Source: Cellulomonas sp. Root930 (GTDB taxonomy: Bacteria > Actinomycetota > Actinomycetes > Actinomycetales > Cellulomonadaceae). From it: a stretch of DNA of 64,000 nucleotides. Made by a program: the position numbers and the translations under genes. Below the pieces are notes generated by a model. It saw nothing but the letters and a program-made list of their open reading frames with translations, was not told the origin of the DNA and searched no databases. Positions 9,701-13,961 of the stretch are shown here, piece by piece. The first letter of the stretch is position 1. Every line of letters starts with the position of its first letter. The stretch is from NCBI GenBank assembly GCA_001429255.1, contig LMJI01000001.1, positions 2,513,574 to 2,577,573 on the forward strand, read 5' to 3'.

Positions 9701-9797
9701 GACGAAGGTCGGTGACCTCAAGGTCACGGTCACCTACCGCGGGAGCACCCTGGCCGAGACGGTGAAGAAGGACGTCACCATCAAGGTCAAGCGCTAG
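3756..9797 (+). CDS. Secreted multidomain copper-radical oxidase (galactose/glyoxal oxidase type) fused to a ThuA-like domain
   Basis: 2013 residues from the ATG at 3756, which has AGAGGGA upstream and opens a clear signal peptide (Arg-rich start, hydrophobic core, cleavage near residue 42). Domains in order: ThuA-like (about 49-290; LHYTGWS, WYDWTVNP, ITWCQEIDNGRSW); Kelch plus DUF1929 oxidase core (about 300-805); a carbohydrate-binding-like region (820-980); LamG-like folds (985-1210 and 1313-1535) with an Ig-like domain between; a cadherin-like domain (1540-1637, VLANDTDAEGSPLT); and a duplicated Ig-like tail. The galactose-oxidase copper/radical residues all appear to be present: Cys375 (DLFCS), Tyr429 (RWYPT), Tyr666-His667 (RLYHS) and His748 (THGFNND). 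Family members oxidise alcohols or aldehydes with O2, giving H2O2. No cell-wall anchor is visible, so it is probably released and held on a polysaccharide. Substrate is unknown. Confidence 0.88.
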   Translation: MNLLRRSARVRTARTRRSALRSVAVAVALAVGLPAMAASASAAPGDDETLRVLLFYKANFHASHVQARQAVRDLATELSTEYGKTLEIQETDDPAAFTTANLATVDAMVFAQTGGVLFDAAQRAALESYIRGGGGFMGLHYTGWSVGQSEHDVNPFYARLVGAMSEGHPENPAVRPGRVVVRDVAHPLTAGVPASFTRSDEWYDWTVNPAPHVRTLLLADEASYGGGRQGTEHPITWCQEIDNGRSWYSAMGHEGTAYAEPVIRTQMRNGLAYASGLVQADCSSPSKEVSGAWSGVTPWPLMPINMALTSDGTVQSFGSVGGWGTDTTPYDWTGDSSITQGGQMEVDVWDPTQERTLANLRTGILPNTTYTDLFCSMQVQNPHDHSTMTVGGDDGLGGNAPNDAAIGVTSYTTNNGLQNEAPMNFPRWYPTGTTMPNGDIVVQGGSLRGGPGGPGVLTPEIYTPDEGSGWKTLDGATSPVAYGDGGADHAGADENRWWYPRAFVAPGSGTLFNISGTQMFELDPQGNAGEGALTLRGTLPAGIANQGADGNPVGATSTATMYRPGKILQVGGGWWGNGGGPDGARAGFTVDITGGTANPVIAPTEPMAFQRHWATSTVLPDGDVLVTGGGRENNGGGGYVTNAEIWDPETGDWTTVEAPYEHARLYHSAALLLPDGRVMVGGGGAPGPRNYTDVEYYSPAYLFDGDEPAQRPEITDAPEAIGYDGTFGITASGDVSRVTLVRNGSVTHGFNNDQNFQDLQFSQVPGSGEVTITAPQDGTYAPPGAYMLFVFDADGTPSVATIVDIDPEVAMDKRTPQVVDQFEYPRLPTDWRGGNPAAVIDVAAGNGRMTPWTVDSQVQLVRGTAPGQGGLGLTGYHVALGGSGSLERTLTGLEPDREYRVSLRYARDSRSPATSGPGTAALSVGSLSTTLTATTDTPSQSTGRITFGTYVGTFTASARTETLSLVGAGAGLVIDDLVVIGVDPGASDVPIHYEFEEGQGTSAANTGTDSSVGAATLTGTTGWSPNGALGGALDLSGGANANAVDLPDNLLQGAESFSTSFWVWPDTKANWIGLFHLGDGLEGAGSFFQIQMQTQAAGGTGLAATFKAKGSALQERVYATPTKDVVADTWNHVAFTREGATGTLYLNGVAVASRTDLTIDMADVGPTSNNWLGRNGYPDPAYDGLMDDVRLYTSTLSADDVSALYDDGTALRTTTTVTADPVSPSPFAEPVAFSAAVEGENDQPASGTVALWVDGTAVGSPVALAAGTATFPELTLRRGDHQVEVRFAAADGWRDSTATIAHTVQGPPPGSGVPIRYTFDEGTGTTAANTGLDQSIGSATLQGAAGWAAEGRFGPALSLPGGGSATGNQARLPDNIQDGMDDEFSVSVWARPDVLPAWVPLLQIGSSTDTFFLLQSNTNAAGATGFAATFKKAGAPAQERLTLGAGNDLPLNQWTHVVYTHSGTTGRIYFDGVLKATRTDFTLDMGDVGVAGSTTANLVGGTSWPDGRFDGLVDELQLFGYALTEEQIDDLFEGPPPPNTAPVGVADSFTTSEGDPLTVAAPGVLANDTDAEGSPLTATHATQPVHGEVVLAAPGSFTYTPDADFFGTDTFTYTANDGSLDSAPVTVTITVEEDVDPGPVTTTVAGSAATFTYGTAGSVVATVTPTTATGTVSLLLGTRTFGSGELSAGTVTIPLAATSLVPGTHQLTLEYAGDPTHAPSTGTVAVTVQKVTPTMVVTAPSEVAPGTRPSVTVVLSAPDGVPVTGSVRIDVAGYNTVTGTLKDGKVVLELATATEVGVLDLTVTYRGSSLAERVVKTLTIAVANPTPPATTKVTGSAATFTYGTAGSVSATVTPATATGTVTVRLGSRVLGSGTLSAGKATIPLPATSLAPGTHQLTLEYAGDPKHKASAATVKVTVKKATPTLAVQAPSEVKVGARPVVRVTLSAPDGVPVTGTVAVAVGGGSTVVDTLSGGEVAVELARATKVGDLKVTVTYRGSTLAETVKKDVTIKVKR
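8676..9797 (+). repeat. Tandem duplication of a 189-codon Ig-like module
   Basis: Two copies (8676-9242 and 9243 to the gene end) are offset by exactly 567 bases. Long stretches match at DNA level, for example the start of each copy around 8691 and 9258 (GSAATFTYGTAGSV) and the THQLTLEYAGDP segment. Each copy encodes two Ig-like (Big-type) domains. The duplication looks fairly recent given the DNA identity. It probably spaces or displays the catalytic head. Confidence 0.8.
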
Positions 9798-9805
9798 CCC
9801 GACAG

Positions 9806-9846
9806 ACGAGGCGGGCCCGGAGGATGTTCCTCCGGGCCCGCCTCGT
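9806..9846. terminator. Bidirectional hairpin terminator between convergent genes
   Basis: A perfect 19-bp stem (ACGAGGCGGGCCCGGAGGA and its complement) with a TGT loop sits between the stop codons of the copper-radical oxidase gene and the oppositely oriented tautomerase gene. Its symmetry lets it serve both transcripts. Confidence 0.85.
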
Positions 9847-9860
9847 TCGAGGGTGTCTGC

Positions 9861-10088
9861 TCAGGCTCGGTCGTCCAGCGCGGCCACGACGCCCGCGCGG
9901 CTGGCGTCCTCGCTGGCCAGGACACCACCGTTGGCGACGATGTCGGGCGTGATCTCGTTGAAGACCATCCGGACGTCCTGGCGGCGCGCGCCGAGGATGT
10001 CGACGGCGCTGTCGGCCACGGCCTGCGCGAAGGCGCGGCGCTGCTCGAGCGTCCGGCCCCGGAGCAGCTCGACGGTGATGTTCGGCAT
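9861..10088 (-). CDS. 4-oxalocrotonate tautomerase-like small protein
   Basis: 75 residues starting MPNITVELLRGRT. After removal of Met the N-terminal Pro1 would be the catalytic base of the tautomerase superfamily, and the basic residues at 10-12 and 35-36 fit the active-site arginines. I chose this ATG, not the in-frame one 33 bases upstream, because family members must begin Met-Pro and GGAGAGGG lies just before it. Such enzymes isomerise keto/enol forms of small unsaturated acids. It faces away from the ycnI-copCD genes across a region with a candidate operator, and its end meets a shared terminator. The true substrate is unknown. Confidence 0.85.
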   Translation of the reverse strand: MPNITVELLRGRTLEQRRAFAQAVADSAVDILGARRQDVRMVFNEITPDIVANGGVLASEDASRAGVVAALDDRA

Positions 10089-10134
10089 TGGCAGTTCCCT
10101 CTCCTCGGGAGCGTGGTCCACATGCGCGACCAGG

Positions 10135-10150
10135 GTTCGCTCATATGAAC
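10135..10150. promoter_or_regulatory. Candidate operator, 16-base dyad (site 2)
   Basis: GTTCGCTCATATGAAC has GTTC/GAAC arms and lies 47 bases upstream of the tautomerase ATG (minus strand) and 136 bases before ycnI. It matches site 1 (3595-3610) at 12 of 16 positions. A TTGACA at 10206-10211 may be a -35 element for ycnI. The rest of the 197-base divergent region shows only further GTTCA words. Confidence 0.35.
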
Positions 10151-10285
10151 GCCATCCTAGGCGTGGGCTCCATGCGGTTCAACAGTGTGTAGCAGGTTCA
10201 CATCCTTGACAGGGATTCTGCGGGCTGGTTCAGTGGCGGCGTCACCGGCGACAGCCGGGCTCCGTGTCGAGGTGAGGACCGGTCC

Positions 10286-11029
10286 ATGAAGCGGGATGCC
10301 GCGGCGTTGCCGGGGGGACGGCGACTCGTCGCCCGGCTGGGCGTCATCGGCGCCACCGTCGCGCTCGCGGTGCTCGGTGTGGCCGCACCGGCCCAGGCCC
10401 ACGTGACCATCACGCCCTCCACCACGGCGGCCGGCGCCTACGCCGTGCTCGAGGTGAGCGTCCCCCACGGGTGCCAGGGCTCGTCGACCACGGGGATCAC
10501 CATCCAGCTCCCGGACGAGATCGTCTCGGTGACCCCGACCCGCCACGCCCTGTGGGAGGTGGAGAAGAACCTGGAGCAGCTCGATCCGCCGGTCACGGAC
10601 AGCCACGGCCGTCAGGTCACCGAACGCGTCGCCTCCGTGACCTACCGGACCGACAGCCCGCTCCCCGAGGGCTACCGCGACGTCCTCGAGCTGTCGCTCC
10701 TGCTGCCCGACCTCGAGGGCGAGACCCTGGTGTTCCCGACCATCCAGACGTGCGAGCAGGGCGAGTCCGCCTGGATCGAGGTGCCGGCAGAGGGTCAGGA
10801 CGGGGAGGCCCTCGAGCTGCCGGCGCCGTCGTTCGTCCTCACCGCCGCAGCGGACGACGGCGACGGCGCGCCCGCGGTGATCGACACCAGCCTGGCTGCC
10901 GACGACGGCTCCGAGGTTGCGGACGAGACCGGCGCGGTCGACCCGTGGACGATCGGGGCCCTGGTAGTCGGCCTGGTCGGCGCCGGGCTGGGCGGCACGG
11001 CCCTGGTGCTCCAGCGCGGGCGCGCATGA
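10286..11029 (+). CDS. ycnI: YcnI-like copper-binding membrane-anchored protein (DUF1775)
   Basis: 247 residues: signal peptide ending AQA, then a mature N-terminus HVTITPS (His39), which in YcnI supplies part of a copper site; a conserved Trp is present (ALWEVEKNL). The body PHGCQGSSTTGITIQLPDEI matches the DUF1775 fold, and a hydrophobic helix near the C-terminus anchors it to the outer face of the membrane. GAGGTGAGGA precedes the ATG. It overlaps the CopC-CopD fusion by 4 bases (ATGA), and in known genomes YcnI and YcnJ work together in copper acquisition. The neighbouring secreted copper oxidase gives a possible reason for copper uptake here (inference). Confidence 0.88.
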   Translation: MKRDAAALPGGRRLVARLGVIGATVALAVLGVAAPAQAHVTITPSTTAAGAYAVLEVSVPHGCQGSSTTGITIQLPDEIVSVTPTRHALWEVEKNLEQLDPPVTDSHGRQVTERVASVTYRTDSPLPEGYRDVLELSLLLPDLEGETLVFPTIQTCEQGESAWIEVPAEGQDGEALELPAPSFVLTAAADDGDGAPAVIDTSLAADDGSEVADETGAVDPWTIGALVVGLVGAGLGGTALVLQRGRA

Positions 11030-12690
11030 TCGGACGCCGCTCGCACGCGCGGGCGCTGCTGCTGCTCCTCGTCGCCGTCGGGCTGCTGCTGGGCTCGGCC
11101 GGTCCGGCAGGCGCGCACTCCACCCTGATCGGCTCCGACCCGGCCGAGGGTGCCGTGCTCGACGCGGCGCCGGAGCGGATCCGGTTCACGTTCGACGAGG
11201 CGGTCGCCGGGGTGCCGGACGGCGTCCGGGTGTTCGACGCGGAGGGCGCTCCGGTCGCGTCGTCGGCGGCGGTCTCCGGCACCGAGCTGGCGGTCACCCT
11301 CACCGAGCAGCCGGGGCCCGGGACCCTGGTGGTCGTCTGGCGCGTGGTGTCGGAGGACGGGCACCCCGTCAGCGGGTCCCTCACGTTCTCGGTCGGCTCC
11401 GCCAGCACCGACGTCGTGCCCCCGCCGAGCACCTCGGCCGCCAGCACGCGCGCGCCCGTCGCGCTGAGCCTGGTCCGCTGGGTCGGCTACGGCGGACTGC
11501 TGCTGTCGTCGGGCCTCGTCGCGTTCGCCCTGCTCGTCGTGCCCGCCGGCGAGCTCACAGGCCGAGTGCGCTCCCGGCTGGTCTCCGTCGCACGAGCCGC
11601 AGCCGTGGCGACGGTGGTGGCGTGGTTCCTCGGGCTCCCGCTGACGGTCCTGTACCAGCTGGGCGGCGGCGTGGGTTCGTTGGTGAGGAGCAGCACGTGG
11701 GCCGGCGTGCCGACGACCGAGTACGTCGTGACCGCCGCGGTCGTGGTCGGCACCGCCGTGGGTGTGGGGCTCCTGGGGCACGGGTCCCTCACCCGACCGC
11801 GACGTCTCGCGGCGCTGGTCGCCACCGCGGTCGCGGTCGTCGCGCCGGCTCTCACCGGCCACACGCGGGCGGCCTCCCCGGAGGCGCTGGTGGTCGGCGC
11901 CGACATGCTGCACCTGCTCGCCGGCAGCATCTGGCTCGGTGGCCTGGTGGGCCTCGCGCTCACGCTCCGCGACCTCGCCGAGCGGGGCGAGGTCGCCGCG
12001 CAGGTGCTGGCCCGGTTCTCGGCCGTCGCGGCCGGCGTCCTCGTCGCGCTGGTGGCGGCGGGCTCCGTCCTCGCGTGGCGGATCATCGGCTCCTGGGACG
12101 CGCTGGTCAGCACCGGCTACGGCCGCCTCCTGCTGGCCAAGGTGGCGCTGGCCCTGGTCGCCGTCGGGATCGCCGCCTGGAACCGGTACCGGCTGCTGCC
12201 GGCCCTCCGGGCCAGCACCCGGCACCGCACCCGCCGAGCGGGTGCCGACCTCCTCGTGCGCTCCCTCGGGGCCGAGGCGGCCGTGCTCGCCGTGGCCCTG
12301 GCGGTCACCGGCTTCCTGGTCGACAGGAGTCCGCAGGTGGAGGCCTCGGCGGTCGACCGGGCCAGGGAGGGCGTGCAGACCGCGACGCTCGACGACGTCG
12401 AGCTGCAGGCCCGCCTCGCGCCCCTGACCGCCGGACCCAACGCGGTCACGATCGAGCTGCGCGACGCGGCTGGGGAGCCCTTCGAGGGGTTCGACGCACC
12501 GCGGGCACGACTCGCGTCGGACCAGGTCGATCTCGGTCCCGTGCCCCTGACCAACGCGGGCCCCGGCACGTACACCGCCGAGGTCGTGCTCCCGTCCGCG
12601 GGCACCTGGCGCCTCCAGGTCTCGTTGCGGACGAGCGAGTTCGACAACCCGGTGACCACCGTGGAGTTCCGGGTGGACGCGCCGTCCTAG
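11026..12690 (+). CDS. CopC-CopD fusion copper transport protein (YcnJ-like)
   Basis: 554 residues. A signal peptide ends at Ala30 and is followed by His31 (AHSTLIGSDPAEGAVL), the N-terminal copper ligand of CopC; a second ligand lies in EDGHPVSGSLTFSVG. About eight membrane helices then form the CopD part (LHLLAGSIWLGGLVGL; TGHTRAASPEA). After the helices comes an extracellular tail (ITIELRDAAG-like, TIELRDAAGEPFEGF), a small beta domain often found in YcnJ-type proteins. It is expected to bind copper outside and move it across the membrane. The ATG overlaps ycnI by 4 bases. Its stop overlaps the stop of the convergent DeoR gene by 4 bases. Confidence 0.9.
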   Translation: MIGRRSHARALLLLLVAVGLLLGSAGPAGAHSTLIGSDPAEGAVLDAAPERIRFTFDEAVAGVPDGVRVFDAEGAPVASSAAVSGTELAVTLTEQPGPGTLVVVWRVVSEDGHPVSGSLTFSVGSASTDVVPPPSTSAASTRAPVALSLVRWVGYGGLLLSSGLVAFALLVVPAGELTGRVRSRLVSVARAAAVATVVAWFLGLPLTVLYQLGGGVGSLVRSSTWAGVPTTEYVVTAAVVVGTAVGVGLLGHGSLTRPRRLAALVATAVAVVAPALTGHTRAASPEALVVGADMLHLLAGSIWLGGLVGLALTLRDLAERGEVAAQVLARFSAVAAGVLVALVAAGSVLAWRIIGSWDALVSTGYGRLLLAKVALALVAVGIAAWNRYRLLPALRASTRHRTRRAGADLLVRSLGAEAAVLAVALAVTGFLVDRSPQVEASAVDRAREGVQTATLDDVELQARLAPLTAGPNAVTIELRDAAGEPFEGFDAPRARLASDQVDLGPVPLTNAGPGTYTAEVVLPSAGTWRLQVSLRTSEFDNPVTTVEFRVDAPS

Positions 12691-13439
12691 GCGCGCAGCA
12701 CGCGGACCCCGGCGCTCTCCAGCTCGGTGAGGACGGGGTGTGCGTGGTCCGCGTCGCTGACGATCCCGGTGACCTCGTCGAGCCCGAGGACGGGGAACGG
12801 GGACGCCGCGCCGATCTTCTCCTCGCTCGCCATCACCCAGGTCTGCGACGCCCGGCGGGACAGGGTGCGCTTCATCGCGGCCTCGTCGGCGTCGCCGGTG
12901 GTCAGGCCTGTGTCCGGCCGCACGCCCGTCACGCCCAGGAGGAACAGGTCGGCGCTGACCAGGGCCGCCGCCTCGGCCGTGGCGGCGCCGGAGGTCACGA
13001 CGGAGTGCTTGAACAGCCGCCCGCCGAGGACGAACACCTCCGCCGGGTGGTCGACGAGCGCGACGGCGATGGTCGGGCTGTGGGTGATCACGGTGAGCTC
13101 GGGGTCGCGCGGCAGCACACGGGCGACCTCGAGGGCGGTGGTGCCGCCGTCCAGGATCAGCGTGCTCCCCGATTCGATCAGCTGGAGGCAGGCGGCGGCG
13201 ACGCGCTGCTTGCTGCTCGTGGCGAGCTGCTGCCGGTGCGCATAGCTCGCGGCCGCGGGGGCCACCGGGATCGCCCCGCCGTACACGCGATGGCACAGGC
13301 CGGCGGCGGCGAGCTCGCGCAGGTCCCGCCGGATCGTGTCCTCGGAGGTGTCCAGCTCGATCGCCAGGTCCTTGGCCACGAGCCGCCCGTCGGCGTGGAG
13401 CCGGTCCAGGAGGAGTTCCTTGCGTTGCGCCGCGAGCAT
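12687..13439 (-). CDS. DeoR-family transcriptional regulator
   Basis: 250 residues beginning MLAAQRKELLLDRL, the standard DeoR start. The helix-turn-helix is at about 15-50 (VAKDLAIELDTSEDTIRRDL) followed by RVYGGAIP, and the C-terminal sugar-phosphate sensor domain has ILDGGTTALEVARVLP, ITHSPTIAVALVDHP and GVTGVRPDTGLTTGDADEAAMKR. Such proteins repress sugar or nucleoside operons until a phosphorylated sugar binds. Possible upstream in-frame starts exist but lack support. It is divergent from the deoxyribosyltransferase-like gene (46-base gap containing TGCAC words). The first codon overlaps CATGTGCAC, which echoes the palindrome at 3648. Targets are unknown; the sugar importer operon is a candidate. 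Confidence 0.9.
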   Translation of the reverse strand: MLAAQRKELLLDRLHADGRLVAKDLAIELDTSEDTIRRDLRELAAAGLCHRVYGGAIPVAPAAASYAHRQQLATSSKQRVAAACLQLIESGSTLILDGGTTALEVARVLPRDPELTVITHSPTIAVALVDHPAEVFVLGGRLFKHSVVTSGAATAEAAALVSADLFLLGVTGVRPDTGLTTGDADEAAMKRTLSRRASQTWVMASEEKIGAASPFPVLGLDEVTGIVSDADHAHPVLTELESAGVRVLRA

Positions 13440-13485
13440 GTGCACGATTTCCCTTGTTCGTTCCGACTGGTGCACACTAGCGCAC

Positions 13486-13869
13486 ATGACGACACCCATG
13501 CTCATCCTCATCGCCGGTCCCTACCGCTCCGGGACCGGTGACGATCCCGCGCTCATGGAGCAGAACCTCCGACGCCTCGAAGAGTCCGCCTGGCCGATCT
13601 TCCGGGCCGGTCACCTCCCGATGATCGGGGAGTGGGTGGCGCTTCCGGTGCTGAGCAGCGCCGGTGCGGACGGCCCGCTGAGCCCGCTGGCCGAGTCGGT
13701 GATGTACCCGACCGCGGAGCGTCTGCTGCAGCACTGCGACGCGGTCCTCCGGCTGGAGGGCGAGTCGACGGGGGCGGACCAGGACGTCGCGATCGCGCAA
13801 GAACGCGGACTGCCGGTCTACCGCCGCGTCGAGGACATCCCCGGATTCGTCGCCGACCCGGAGGGCTGA
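13486..13869 (+). CDS. Nucleoside 2-deoxyribosyltransferase-like / DUF4406-like protein
   Basis: 127 residues. The N-terminal LILIAGPYRSGTGDDP matches the phosphate-binding loop of the deoxyribosyltransferase/DUF4406 fold, and the C-terminal GESTGADQDVAIAQERGLPVY carries the usual Ser/Gly-Asp-Glu active-site pattern. Such folds cleave or exchange N-glycosidic bonds of nucleosides, but DUF4406 members are uncharacterised, so the reaction is not certain. It starts 46 bases from the divergently read DeoR gene; DeoR proteins classically control deoxyribonucleoside genes, which fits. No strong Shine-Dalgarno sequence is seen before the ATG. Confidence 0.6.
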   Translation: MTTPMLILIAGPYRSGTGDDPALMEQNLRRLEESAWPIFRAGHLPMIGEWVALPVLSSAGADGPLSPLAESVMYPTAERLLQHCDAVLRLEGESTGADQDVAIAQERGLPVYRRVEDIPGFVADPEG

Positions 13870-13961
13870 CCGCGCCGAACCCACCCTGGCCGCGGCGGGC
13901 GAGATGGGTCTAGCGTCCGATGTGTCCGGAATCGCCTCGGCAGTGGGGCAGGCGAGAACTG

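Noticed and set aside
13920..13961. Earlier start of the PhoD-like gene at 13920
   Set aside because: Only four bases after a TAGCGT box and with no ribosome site; 13962 is a little better placed, though the choice is not firm.
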